From the NCBI GenBank assembly GCA_026413225.1, contig CM048554.1:13359963-13423962 (forward strand): a stretch of DNA of 64,000 nt. The letters are read 5' to 3'. The notes under the pieces were generated by a model, which saw only the letters and a program-made list of their open reading frames with translations, was not told the DNA's origin and did not search any database. The stretch is from Otis tarda. Taxonomy: Eukaryota; Chordata; Aves; Otidiformes; Otididae. A program made the position numbers and the translations under genes. Below, piece after piece: positions 1-11,608 of this stretch (positions are counted from its first letter, which is position 1; each line of letters begins with the position of its first letter).

Positions 1-2
1 GC

Positions 3-137
3 AGAGCAGAGCTGGATGCGGAGAGTGCGTCTCCCACTGACCCAGTCGTGATCACAGCCACCCCTGTGGCTGCCCTTTCAGCATCACTGTTAACTGCAGA
101 GGACTTCAGATGTCTTCTCTTGTGTGTATGCATGTAG
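3..137 (+). other. Open frame at the left edge, possible partial terminal exon
   Basis: One frame is open from the window edge to a TAG at 135-137. The other two forward frames contain stops. The first 30 codons are GC-richer than the surroundings and read like coding sequence (for example DPVVITATPVAAL), while the last few are Cys/Leu-rich. No donor is seen. It may be the end of a gene to the left or chance. Confidence 0.13.
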
Positions 138-415
138 CATCCTGTATATGCATTTAATAATATATATAGACCTGCATGCGTGAAAAGCAAAGGTACTACC
201 AGCAGCCAGTGGCCATAATTGAGAGTGCAAAGCAAAGGAACAATATATATTGATATTAAAAAAAAAAAAGTTAATATAAAGCTGGAATTTTTTAGGCTTT
301 TTCAGTAATGTCTGTTCCACCTTTATCATTATCTTTGGTGGCATCTTGGCTGTAGCAATTTGCTCTCTGCAGACTTAGCACATACATGGAAAAGCACAAA
401 GCTGAAGATGGGGGT

Positions 416-446
416 GGTGTGTGTGCATGTGTGTGTCTGTGCGTGC
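416..446. repeat. Imperfect (TG)n microsatellite
   Basis: GTGTGTGTGC units interrupted by CA, CT and CG dinucleotides. Confidence 0.8.
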
Positions 447-1192
447 AAATTACACAAAAAGACAGTTTCCTATTAGCTTCACTTTACTGCTTCTGATGTT
501 TACTGTGACAAATTTCAGTAAGGAAGGATTTTGTATGCTGATTTATTTGTGAGGCCAACTGTATGACATTAATATATTGCATATTTTTTGAGTGACCTGC
601 TTTTTCTGACTTTCTGAAGAGATCCTGACCTAGAAGGGTGAAATTAAATGAATGAGTCATCTCTTGCACTTAAAGTATATTTGAAATTGCCAAAAGCTTC
701 AGTTTTGTATGAACAGTATTAAAACTATAGCAGGAAGATGAAATTCAGTGCTCCTGATGCAATCTGACAAACACATGGAACACAATTGCTTGTAGTAGTG
801 GTGTTTACAAGGTGCAAAGATGTCAGTGTACAGGGCAGAGAGGCGAGGGCTTACAGCTTGGTGAAAAGGATATTCCCTGTGATGAGAATATGTTAGCAAG
901 AAGGACTTTAATAAAGTAAAACTAATGAAAGGCCAACAAAACACTAATCTTCTAATCCTGGTAAATAAGTAACTGAGCTTTTTTTTTTTAAAAAAAAGCA
1001 ACTAAAACCCAAACCCCAGAACTACAAAGAAGTTATTTCCAATTGTTTGGCAAGCCCTGTTCTTTACTGTGTTACCGTTGTCTTTCTGTCAGTATATATA
1101 AATTTATGTGTGCGAAGATATTCTATACGTGCCTTGTCTTGCTCATGCACGAAGAGAAATGAGAAGCAGCATGTGAGTAGGTGCTTCTGACG

Positions 1193-1330
1193 ATGCAGAT
1201 TCAGCTCTTTCACATAAGTCCCCAGATTCCTTCTCCATTTGATGACGTGTTAGCCTACATCACAGCTGTGGAAGAGCCTGAACACGGGGCTCAAATCTAC
1301 AGATCGCCTCTGTTAGTGGAACTGTTTTGA
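1193..1330 (+). other. 45-codon ATG-initiated small ORF
   Basis: ATG at 1193 to TGA at 1328-1330. The residues include ISPQIPSPFDDVLAYITAVE, then EPEHGAQIYRSPLLVELF. An acceptor-like CACATAAGTCCCCAG lies inside, so the second part could instead be an exon. The acidic-hydrophobic composition is protein-like. No homologue is recognised. Confidence 0.13.
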
Positions 1331-2563
1331 GTACTTGATCTCTAAGACTCAGGGCTTCTCTTTCTTGGAGTGTTTTTACAGTTCCAGAGTTAAGTACTAG
1401 TATCTTCAGAAAGCTCTATTGTGAGACTGAAGTTTAGTAATTGACACCAATAACATAACAACATTAAATCATCCACCCTTTTTTTATAGTGGATAAGCCA
1501 GTCTGCTTGTAAATATGTTAAAGGATAGCGTGTAGGTGGCAGAAGAATTATGCTACAATTTTAACAGCTAATAAATCTTTATTTAAACAAGGGACCGCTA
1601 AAATTTAATTAGGCATATAAAAGCAGAGATCATTCTAAGGGTAAAAATGCGCCAATTCTCACAAGAAAAGACATCTGCTTCATGGAAAAAGTGTAAGTTA
1701 AAGTGTACTCTTCTGTTACTGTGTCAATAGAAAAGCATTAATTAGGGGTTGCAGGGATCTAAGTTTAAAAAATTAGAAGGAAATATTTTTTTCAGGCTGT
1801 GCACATGGGTATTAAAAAAAAGTGCTATCCAGTTAGTAATTTTGCGTGCTCTGCTTGCTGACTTTATTGCCAACACAACATCTCTCTGCTTCCTGAAGGA
1901 CAGCCCTTCGGAAATGCCATCCCGCAACACGGTTGTGTGTGCTCTGCAGCCAGGCCTCCGTACTTCAGCGAGTTGGAGCCTTTTTTTCGGATTAGCTGCA
2001 ATGCCTTAGAGAGGGGTGCTGCTCATGTAAACCTTTGTGCACATCATGGAATAAATTGTGAGTGGCATGAAAAGTCAGACTAAGTTAATTTGGAAGATGG
2101 AAATGACATTGGACAAAACATTGCTCTTGGCAGGTTTGCTCATGTGCCAGCCAGTGTGCTAGTAGGTAGTAGGGGAAAAAAAGAGGAATTCCTGATTTTC
2201 AAATGTGACATAAGTTGCTCCTTTGGTGAGCATGATGTCACCATGGCTGTGAAAATAAAGCACCTCTTTCTGGCTCAGCATTACCAACATCTCTGAAGAA
2301 AAATCCTTGAGGTCTTACACCTTCTAAATCAGTTGTTCCATGAAAAAAAATGCTAAAACTGCATGGCCTATTAAAAGATCTCTTAAATTTACAAATCTAT
2401 AGGAAGTTGAAAACAAAATCCCTCCATACATTGCATTCTTCACTGAGTTCTGTCACTCTTGTGGAAGCTGCCCTAAGTTTTACTGCTAAAAACCCAGGCA
2501 GTTCAGGCTGCTCCTTTGCTCCGGTGCCGCCTGCGTGCGTAGCAACCTCTGCTTTCTGTACAG

Positions 2564-2633
2564 AAGCACGGTCGGTTGGTCAGTGAACCACAGATGTAGG
2601 TTATTATTACGTAGACTGTTCATACGCTTCATG
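2564..2633 (+). other. Candidate exon (splice-flanked, open frame of 23 codons)
   Basis: A good acceptor (AACCTCTGCTTTCTGTACAG) and a strong donor (TTCATG|GTGAGTG) enclose 70 nt. One of three frames is open; it is rich in Arg and Leu (RCRLLLRRLFIRFM at the end). The flank just upstream is locally CpG-rich. It could equally be a non-coding RNA exon. Confidence 0.2.
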
Positions 2634-3479
2634 GTGAGTGTTGAAGAGTCTGTGGAGAGATGATAGAGGCTGCTTTTGTATCACCTTGGATAAGCGTCTC
2701 CTCACTTGGGCGTGCTGATTACCTGAGATGCTGTCACTGGGCAGAGCTTTCTACAGCGGAGCGCAGAGCTAACCCCAGGGGCTTTGCTTGCTTTCATAAC
2801 ATAATTATTAAATAACTAATACTCTTTCATTTTGCCCAACTAGGACACAGTCTTTATTTGACCTTTCTTGCTCTTCCTGTTATACTAGCCCCTAAGCCTT
2901 TTTGAATACGTTCATAGCCAACAGGAGATGCTCCATGGAGTGCAGGCACAGCTACGTGGTATAACACGTTGTCTGGGTAAATTGCCGAATCTATACTGGA
3001 GATTTTGAAGAGCAGCTTATGCAAGTATCTGTCAGAAGTAACACGGTGCAGCTCATCCTGCTTTAAGGGCAGGAGAGACAATGTAAATGACGTTTTAATT
3101 AAGGTCACCCTGTTTTCTGTGTTTATTTGATTTATGCTAAAGCCGTCTGAGTACAAACTCTTATCTTAACAGAATATGTTTTCAGCCTGTGTTTTGCTGA
3201 GTGAGGGGTACCAGAACGACATAGTGCATGTTATCGAAAAGGCCTTCGTCTCAGCATGGGATATGTTTCTGTCGCTGCCCATTCATATTTTTGTTTTCTC
3301 TGGGAACATGACACAACTCAGCAAAGCTCGCTCTGTGGGGCATACCCTTTTAAATGCCACGTACTGTAAGCTCTAGGCAAGGGTAGTCACAACTTGGCTA
3401 AGGAAGGTGTCTCTCATTTCTCGGCTTTCAACGTTAATTTGGTCTGGCACGAATACCGTATGTATGCTGAGTTACTCAC

Positions 3480-3568
3480 ATTCATATAAGGAACTGAACT
3501 TGTGATAGGATCTAAAAGCTTTTCGTTTGACTTGAACATACATATTCTGGGATTTGCCTTCTCTGTGG
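3480..3568 (-). CDS. Candidate internal exon on the minus strand, unknown gene
   Basis: On the minus strand an acceptor (CTTATGTTTCTTTTAG) and a donor (ATGAAT|GTGAGT) bracket 89 nt with an open frame of 29 codons. The residues include TEKANPRICMFKSNEKLLD and PITSSVPYMN. The composition is exon-like. The frame also continues open upstream through another acceptor (TCCTTCAATTCTCAG). No family is recognised. It lies opposite to the strand favoured by the poly-T bias, which counts against it. Confidence 0.2.
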
Positions 3569-6129
3569 CTAAAAGAAACATAAGAATTTCATATATCCAA
3601 CACTTCCAGTTTTCTGAGAATTGAAGGAATGTTGTTAGTAACACTTGTGCATTCAGCATGCAGGTTTACACGTAAAATATGGATTCTTGTATTCAGCTGT
3701 CATAATTTTCTTTGGTTTGTAGGGTAGACAGAGCTTCAACTGCTAGGCTGTTTTGCTTACGATTTTGATTGTTAAGGTATGGATATAAATCACTTGTCAG
3801 CAGAAAAACTATGGTCTCTAATGAGCTTATAATGTGAATAGACTCCTGTTACCGATGATATGAGACCAAAGCAGGTATCTCGAACCACACATACTGGACA
3901 AAATGGGCCACCTTCTGTCTTCTGTTCCACCCGCAGGATCCCATAGTGGCCTGCTGGACAGATGGTTTAGTTATGACATGGTGAATTGCAAAGATTTTTT
4001 GTTCCTCTAAAGTAATTGTTTGTACAAATCACAGGCTTTGTGTGCGTAAAATTCCAGCCAGATGTTAGAACCAGAAATGAATCATGTCACCACAAGTCAT
4101 TGATTTTGCTGGGAACTGTGGCGATACCTGTCGTGATTTGCAGTGGGACACATTAGTGGTAGTAGAAGAATAGCAGTGGTTTCCCTTGGAACATATTTGT
4201 GTTTAGAGATCTGTTCTGCTTTTGTTACTAATTTACTAAATCACAGCGTGAATCGTTCACACTGTTTGAACTGAAATCTTTTGGATCTAAAATACTTGAG
4301 ACAACTGCCTTATCCAAAGTAGCCAGTTTTTGTGTTAGCTCCTCTCTCTTTCTCTTTCCTCATATCCAGTACATTCCACACATCCTTTATATTCTTCCTC
4401 TGCTCATATCCATAGCTGAAAATTACTCCTGTGTGCAGGAATAATAATTCCCAATACTGGGAGTTCTCCTGGTGCTTCCAAATTGCCCGGTCATTGCATT
4501 CTTCACTGATCACAAGGAGGGCAATGAGAAAATGCGTCTCACAGGCTTTAACATAGACATAGCCTACAAAGCAGTGATGAAATTTCATTGGAGAATCTAG
4601 GTAGCTATGCGTGTGAGTGGGGTGGCTGTGCAAGGCCTGACAGATCAGAGATTTTAGCACCTTCCAGAAAAAGATGTCTGCAAGAGGGCTAGGACAGAAG
4701 CTGAGGAGGAACTCTACTAGCAGACTAGCAGAGGGGTAACTAAGGTTAGAGATGACATTAGTTAGAGTTTATGTACCTCCGGGAAAGATCTGTGTAATTT
4801 GAGCCTGTAAGAAAGTGATAATTATCCACATGGAGTCTTGGAAACCCAGGACCCCACCATTACAAGTCATGACAGAAAGCTGGGAAGAGCTGTCAAGGCT
4901 GGAGAAGGAAAGGTGACTTGTGGGAGAGCTGGAAGAGGAATGCAGAGGTGAAGGTGAGCTGTTGGGAAGAAGATCAGGGCATACAGTCAAATCTACGGCT
5001 GGATGCAATCCTAAGGACTATATAAGATAAACTGTGAGAGCTGCAAGTGTTCCTTAGCTTTGAGCCCTGGATGTGCATCTCAGTCTACTCCTGGCTTTCT
5101 GCTGAAATTCGGTCCAGGAACTCTCAGGAAAAGCCCACTGATGAAGTGTGGTGGCATCCCTGGACACACAGGATGTTTCCTCCAGGTTTGCCCACTTGGG
5201 AGCCAGGACTGCAGGATGGGATAGAGTGGGGACGTCCATCCCTTCCTTTCCTGACCTCCAGCCTAGACAGAACATATTCTTCTTCCATCCACTTTCACAC
5301 TAGACACCAGTGTGATTTCCTTGCTGAATGAGTCCCAGACGCTGTTCGCTTTCCAGCAGGGTATGGCCAGCACTGAACAACAGAGACACCGCTTGGGCTG
5401 GAGCTGTGTGGAAACCTTGTCAGATTAGCAACTGGTTCTGGGCCTGTTTTTAAATAAGTGCCTCCTGCTTTCAGATAAATTGTGAGCAGGTCCACAGCAG
5501 AGGCAAAGCTGTTTTGAGTAAAGCAAAGGCCTTCTGTCAACAGTGGCAATTGAAGGATCGGATCCCTCTGTTCCTTGTCGGGCTGTAGCTTTGAAATGCT
5601 ATTTTTTTGCACTTCGGTCCTTTCAGGAGTGAAACTTTGAAAAGGTTATACGTCCTGAGAGCAAACCAGAATCTAAGTATAGGAAAAAAAAATAGATTAG
5701 TTGTTTAGATTTTGAGAACCACGGATTATAACCCGTCCCCTTTAGCTGACAGCCCCTGCTGACTAACAGACGGGCGCGGTATCCTGTCTTCCCCCTCCCT
5801 CCCCAAAGTCTGCCAGCGGAGCTTCTCTTCTTGCAGAGGACAGCCAGCAGAAAGGACAAAAGTTGAGAGGAGAGATGTGACTCTAGTCCCGTAACATGAT
5901 CCCTTTACAATGCTCTTTAATGAAAACTTCTTCCCTTTTGCTGCGCTAACACGAGGGAAATGGGGTTTTGCTACATATGCTGTATTTAGATAAAGGAACA
6001 AGGGGTGACAGTGTCTTATCATCATTTAAAAATCAAAGAGGTTAGAGACTAATTCACCTTTTATTAATCTGTAAATAAATAGAATTTTACTATTTATGTG
6101 ACCCTAATAAATATTTGAAGCAATATTTG

Positions 6130-6131
<2 letters not shown>

Positions 6132-6159
<28 letters not shown>
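6132..6159. repeat. T28 homopolymer
   Basis: Uninterrupted T run on the plus strand, the longest in the window, with no retroposon body next to it. Confidence 0.95.
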
Positions 6160-6165
<6 letters not shown>

Positions 6166-6878
6166 GTGCTACATAGGAGCAGTAACTGGCTGAGCAAGAG
6201 CCCTAAGCCGGCATATGCAGCCCCTGTTTATATAGTTCAAATGTCGATTTATTTTCTGCCTTGTCTGCAAAAATAAACAGAATGAAAAAAATGTGTTACT
6301 AACAACATTTTGCAACTTGGAAGAAAGGATTTGAATTACTAGTAAACTTAACCCCATCGCACACTCCCCTCCCGCCCCAAAATCCAATTTAGTTTTACAT
6401 GTTTCTGGCTTTTGTTGCATACAGCTGTGTTATAGCTTAGAACAACTAATCTTTTTCTTTTCACTTATTTTTTTTTAATATATTTTTGGTTTACAGGAAC
6501 TGTTAGTTGTTTGAACACATCTTGCAGCACATTTTCCTGTTTTAATTTATCGACAGAATACATAAATAAGGGTTTCATACTGGGAATTTCTATTCTGAAC
6601 TGTATTTGAGGAATGCTTTTTAAAGCAAATTCTGAGCAAAGTGTTTAAGATGTGCTCATCCAATTTATATAGAATTAGGAATGAAATTTGCTGCCTCAGA
6701 GTTTTATACTTACTAGGAAAACATTTGATTCTCTGGATGTTCATGGGTTTGTTTGCTTCTTGAGTGTAGCTATTGGCATCTCAGTGTATGACTGTTTCTT
6801 CAAATTGTTTGTGCTGATTTAGAATTTGGGGAAAATCGATGCAAAATCCACACATAATATAAAAAAACCAGAGACTTA

Positions 6879-7150
6879 CGGTGTGATAACCAGCCGTCCC
6901 TTCGCTCTCACCTGACCAAGCTGTGTTATTTTTCAATACGGTAAGGACTGAGAGCCGGGTTTGATTTCGGAAGCTTGTCCCAGCGGCGAACTTGCTGTGT
7001 CGGGACGCCGTGCAGTTGCTGCCGGATGGCTGGGAAGGGTCTGAGCGTCGCAGCCCAGCAGGGGGTAGCCAAGCACTGGTAACTACGGCGGCCTCCAACT
7101 TGGATGTTCCTTCCTTACAGGGGCAGCCATAGCGAGCACGCCCTCTCGAA
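6879..7150. promoter_or_regulatory. Small CpG-rich island with antisense open frame
   Basis: About 19 CpG dinucleotides fall in about 270 bases of roughly 55 % GC, against a CpG-poor, AT-rich background; observed/expected CpG is close to 0.9 by hand count. On the minus strand a frame is open from about 7190 down to 6781. A very strong donor, GGTCAG|GTGAGA, falls at 6912, and another, CACC|GTAAGT, about 30 bp further. The plus strand has a donor-like ACG|GTAAGG at 6940. These features fit a small promoter or first exon, but the frame has no ATG upstream of the donor. It could be a CpG-rich enhancer or an unmethylated relic instead. Confidence 0.35.
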
Positions 7151-7428
7151 ACAGATTTTGCTTCCTGAAGGCTTGGGTTTATTTACCCTGTTGGAGAGGG
7201 ATGCTGCTCTGTTTGCTAGGAGAAGCCACAGCATGGGAATTTCAGCGTGCAGAATAATGCACTTTTTTTTTTCTCCCTCTCTTTTGGCTGTAGGTTGAGA
7301 TTTTAGATTGCTCAGGTGAACATTTCCCTGGCTAAATCCTTGGAAGGCGATCAGGAGGGGAAATTGTTGTCTTCTGATAAACTACTGTATTTTTGGAAGT
7401 ATTTACATTTCTTGGCACAGAATGCATC

Positions 7429-7450
7429 TTTTTTTTTTTTTTCTTTTTTT
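7429..7450. repeat. T-rich tract
   Basis: T14 and T7 separated by one C, ending in a CCTCTCCAAAG acceptor-like motif. Confidence 0.85.
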
Positions 7451-8051
7451 CCTCTCCAAAGCTGCTTGCCAAACGTGTACATAATTTGCTATGCCTATGG
7501 AGTTGCATTGCTAAGTGAGGAAGCTGTGCTTTCCAAACAGGGACTGGCAGCTGGCAAACATAAAATATCTCAGTGGTGGCAAAGTCCCACAAAAAAAATT
7601 AGACACCTGGTTTTGAAAAATCCAAGGCCTGGCCTTCGTTTAATATAAAGCAACTGATCTTGAGCCTAAGCTCACTTTCCACTGCTGAGAGCTTGGTCAC
7701 ACTGCTCTGTTCTGCAGCTGAATCTGTACGGGGACGGAGATTGAAGGTGTATATTGTGCTACCTTTCCTTGTCTGGAAAAATGCTGGAGAGTATTTCTCT
7801 CTTTCTCTGTCCTCCCCAGCAAAATAATGGGACTTGGCTGCTGAGCTGACATACTGCAGATTGCAGGGATGTAGCTGCTTGTATTTTAAAAAATGACTGC
7901 CCTTCACTTGCGTTACACCCAGGCATGCCAGCTTAGATCAAGAATCTGTCTTGCTAGGCACCGTATCAACCAGGCTTTCTTCTCATAGTTGGCATGGAGG
8001 CAGACAGTAGTCCCCGAAAGGATTATTAGTGTGAGATTTTATATTTATTTC

Positions 8052-8126
8052 ACAGGGCTCAGAGAGCTTGAATGGCTTCTCAATGTTCACAAAGAGGTCT
8101 GAGAGGATAACAGGTTTTGATCTGTC
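8052..8126 (-). mobile_element. Possible MIR-like SINE fragment
   Basis: AGAGAGCTTGAATGGCTTCT, then CACAAAGAGGTCTGAGAGGA and TTTTGATCTG, weakly follow the reverse-complement MIR pattern. It is weaker than the two other MIR-like fragments and could be chance. Confidence 0.25.
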
Positions 8127-8779
8127 TGGATGCCACAGGTGGTGGGCTTCTCCTCATTTTGGCACTGCAGCAATGCTGCAGAGTGCACCTGATAATGAAT
8201 TATTAGACATTGTGGCCGCACCACAGAGCCTCAACGCTTGTCTCAGCCTCTGCTTTGCGTGGCTTTGATGGCCCAGTCTTTATTTCTGGCCTCTGCTCCT
8301 TGTCTCCCTCCTCGCTGCTGGCAAAACACTGCCTGCATTCCTTGTGTGCTCCAGTCACGACCAGGGCTACAGAGGCTCTGGAGACTGGGTCAGTTCTAGT
8401 TTTGACTTGATAGCTGGAAGCAGGGGAAGAGTTTCAGCCTTGGGAGAAGGTGGAGGAAGCAGCAGCGGAGCTGACGGGAGCTGCAGGGTCTGCTGGGAGC
8501 TTGAGGTCCCTAGGGAGAGGACTTAATCTCCTGCCAAGTCTCCGTTTGCTCAGGGGAGAATTAGTAGGGAAAGGCTTTCCAGACCTACCATGCCCAGAAA
8601 TTTCATTGATTCATTGTGCAAAAGTTTCATGCTATGTCCATGCTTGGTGGCATTATAGGTTTTTTTTTTCCCCATTGTTATTGAGGAAAATTGAAATGCT
8701 TGCTGTCGTTCCTCTCCTAAAACCAAGACATTCCTGGCTGCACAGTTCAGGAAGTAACATCTGTACCCTTTAAAAAATA

Positions 8780-8824
8780 TGTGTATGTGTATATATAATA
8801 TAACATATATATAGTATATAATGT
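8780..8824. repeat. TA/TG-rich tract
   Basis: Mixed ATGTGTAT and ATATAT units, AT-rich and easily melted. Confidence 0.8.
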
Positions 8825-9230
8825 ATTTTTTAAGCCACTCTTGAAGGGAAAGAATGCTGCTTGATACATGTTTTAAGTGGTTGTTAATGGAAAAGCCCCT
8901 CAGTTTCCCATGGCCCATTCTCACCTTGTTGCCACCCTACACCAGGCTGCTCCTTCATTGCTTTCCTTTGTTCTGTTTTCTTCAGTGCAATGAACCCTTA
9001 CGTTATGAGTTTCTGCTGTAGTTTTAACCTCTAATATGCAACCATTACAGCTTATCTCGTCTCCTAAATTACTCTAAAATCCAATTATAAAATCCTCTTT
9101 CCCTCAATAGCACACAACTTGCCACATTACTGAAATGCTGGGTAGCTCTTTTGTTTTTCTAAATTAATAATAACTACCATTTTCCGTCTGCTCTTAGTAT
9201 GTAAGTCTTTTATATCGCTGTGCTGCTTTC

Positions 9231-9248
9231 CCATAATACGTATTATGG
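9231..9248. other. Perfect 18-nt palindrome
   Basis: CCATAATACGTATTATGG reads identically on both strands with no spacer and a central TACGTA. Confidence 0.95.
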
Positions 9249-10386
9249 TTCTTTTTATATGGTAGTTATGTTTGGAAAAAACGAGAAAGGTTTCAAAAAG
9301 ATGTGCCAGTCAACTTCTGTGTATCAAAATATGACAATGAAAACCCTTAGTGGAAACGTAGGCAGAAAATTCCTAATAGTAATGTGTCCTGCCAGAGGAA
9401 AATGGCAACTGATCGTTTGCTGGAACCTTTATTTTAGGTAGGAATGGTTGTTATTTCAGACCACCTTCTAATAATTTCAAAATAAGGGTCCTGAGGTAAC
9501 ATGTCCAAAGAAATGCAACAGGGCAAATGGTAAGCTCTGCATTCAAAAGTATGCAAAAATATTTGTGTCTTACCAGTATGGTTTCCAAATTTCTAGTAGG
9601 CTTTGTTCTTGCTTTTTAAAAATCAAATGATAAAAGTAGACATGATTTACTTTGGAAGTTTATCAAATATGTATCCTGAGTTCCCAGGTTTTCCTTTTTC
9701 AAAATGCCACAGTCTCCATATTAATAGTCCCAACATTGATTGTGTCCTGACACTAAATCTTTTGCTCTTAGAATATTATGTTGATAAAATCACTAGCCTA
9801 TTTTTAATAAACTATCTAGTACTGTAAGCATTTTCTGAAAGCCAGCGTGAAGATCTAGCAATAAAAGGGATGCAGTGGAAATAAAGATGCGTCATGCAAG
9901 CTTGCAGCTTGAATGAGATTTACCAGAAGGGCATGCTAATAGGTAAATAATATAATCACGTGTTTGCATTCAAACGCAGACATGTATGTTCATTTACAGA
10001 CACAATCCGATGCTATCTAAAGTCAAGTGCAATAAATTAACCAAGGAAGGAGTGCACACAATTGTAAGAAGGCTTATGAGGGGAAGAGTTATTTTTCCTT
10101 ACAGTGGCCACCAAAATGATGGTAATCAATCCTCCACCCTATGACAAATTAAAGAGAAGTATCTGATAATCCTCTTCTGTCTTACAACTGAGCAAGACTG
10201 TCCTAAAGAGCACACCAGAACTGTTGGGCTTTACTAGATCCCATACTGGAAGAAAGTCGCCTGGAATGAAATTCATTTTTGCAGGTTTACAATACAAGCC
10301 GTAAGACCCCAGCCAGACATAATTGTGTGTGCTGTGGGATCTCAGTCCACCGTCCTTACATTAACTTCCTTTTGCCTTTTTGTAGG

Positions 10387-11578
10387 AATTATCACAGAAT
10401 CACAGAATTATCAAGATTGGAAAAGACCTAAAAGATCATCCAGTCCAACCATCACCAATACTTCTCAGCTAAATCATATCCCTCAACACAACATCCAAAT
10501 GTTTCTTGAACACCCCCATGGTCGGTGACTCCACCACCTCCCTGGGCAGTGCATTCCAGTGCCTGACTACCCTTTCCGAGAAGTAATATTTCCTGATGTC
10601 CAGCCTGAATCTCCCCTGGCGCAGCTTGAAACCATTGCCTCTAGTTCTATCACTGTCTACACGAGAGAAAAGGCCGACCCCTAGCTCACTACAACCTCCC
10701 TTCAGGAAGTTATAGAGAGCTATAAGGTCTCCCCTGAGCCTCCTCTTCTCCAGACTGAACAATCCCAGACTGAACAATCCCTCAGCCGCTCCTCATAAGG
10801 CCTGTGCTCCAGACCCCTCACCAGCTTCGTAGCCCTCCTCTGAACGCGTTCCAGGGCCTCAATGTCTTTCTTGCAGTGAGGGGCCCAAAACTGAACACAA
10901 TACTCGAGGTGCGGCCTCACCAGTGCCGAGTACAGGGGGACAATTACCTCCCTGTTCCTGCTAGTAACACTGTTTTTGATGCAAGCCAGGATGCCGTTGG
11001 CCTTCTTGGCCACCCGGGCACACTGTCGGCTCATGCTCAGCCGAGCATCAATCAGTACCCCCAGGTCCGTTTCCTCCACACAGTCCTCCAGCCACTCCGC
11101 CCCAAGCCTATAGCGCTGCATGGGGTTGTTGTGGCCGAAGTGCAGGACTCGGCATTTGGTCTTGTTGAACCTCATCCCATTGGCTTCAGCCCAGCTCTCC
11201 AGCCTGTCCAGATCCCTCTGTAGGGCCTCGCTACCCCCAGGCAGATCCACACTCCCAGCCAATTTGGTGTCATCTGCGAACTTACTGAGGGTGCACTCAA
11301 TGCCCTCATCCAGATCATCAATAAAGATATTGAAGAGGACAGGCCCCAGCACCGACCCCTGGGGAACACCACTTGTGACCGGTAGCCAGCTGGATTTTAC
11401 TCCATTCACCACCACTCTCTGAGGCCGGCACTCCAGCCAGCTCCTTACCCACCCAAGAGTGTACCCATCCAAGCCATGGGCTGCCAGCTTCTGCAGGAGA
11501 ATACCGTGGGAGACAGTGTCAAAGGCTTTGCTGAAGTCTAGGTAGACCACATCAACAGCCTTTCCCTCATCCAGCAGA
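10387..11578 (-). mobile_element. 5'-truncated CR1 LINE retrotransposon
   Basis: This is a non-LTR retrotransposon of the CR1 clade, read right to left. The left end carries the diagnostic 3' tail, two ATTCTGTG-type octamers (seen on the plus strand as ATCACAGAATCACAGAAT at 10391-10408). A 3' UTR of about 80 nt with the CR1 phrase GGAAAAGACC follows. The body encodes the second half of the reverse transcriptase and the C-terminal region after it. The 5' end stops abruptly near 11578, next to an AT-rich run, so about three quarters of a full-length element is missing, as is usual for CR1. The long uninterrupted reading frame and the clear tail suggest a fairly recent insertion compared with the other repeat relics in the window. 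Family assignment is by recognition of sequence and motifs; the subfamily is not assigned. Confidence 0.97.
10469..11578 (-). pseudogene. CR1 ORF2 fragment: reverse transcriptase C-terminal half, frameshifted
   Basis: In its parent element this product copied CR1 RNA into DNA at a nicked target. The visible part starts inside the fingers/palm region. Motif A reads [14 protein letters not shown] with its catalytic Asp. The [10 protein letters not shown] motif B follows. The catalytic FADD box (motif C) is encoded at 11269-11280, then the thumb region and the CR1 C-terminal tail with [17 protein letters not shown] and a terminal LRDMI. One frame runs from the truncated end to about 10766. A 15-bp unit is then present twice (10751-10765 and 10766-10780), with local rearrangement relative to the usual CR1 text. 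The next part (10469 to about 10764) reads in another frame to its natural stop. The endonuclease domain and ORF1 are absent. The fragment is dead on both counts: truncated and frameshifted. Confidence 0.93.
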
Positions 11579-11608
11579 TGATTATATATTATATATAGAT
11601 TATATATG
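11579..11608. repeat. AT-rich run at the CR1 5' junction
   Basis: A run of TATATAT-type units sits directly at the truncated 5' end of the CR1. It may be pre-existing target sequence or may have expanded after insertion. Confidence 0.7.

Larger units (their letters stand above)
138..6878. other. Unique non-coding DNA
   Basis: Apart from the small ORF at 1193, the candidate exons at 2564 and 3480 and the simple repeats listed, I see no gene or repeat. Positions 4680-5620 are GC-richer than their surroundings but carry only short, unconvincing frames. Confidence 0.6.
7191..10386. other. Unique non-coding DNA
   Basis: Contains a possible MIR relic, a TA/TG tract and the palindrome. A GC-richer patch at 8170-8540 has no convincing frame. 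The CR1 inserted just after an acceptor-like CCTTTTTGTAG at its right edge. Confidence 0.6.

Noticed and set aside
10804-11422. Plus-strand open frames inside the CR1
   Set aside because: Antisense shadows of the reverse-transcriptase frame.
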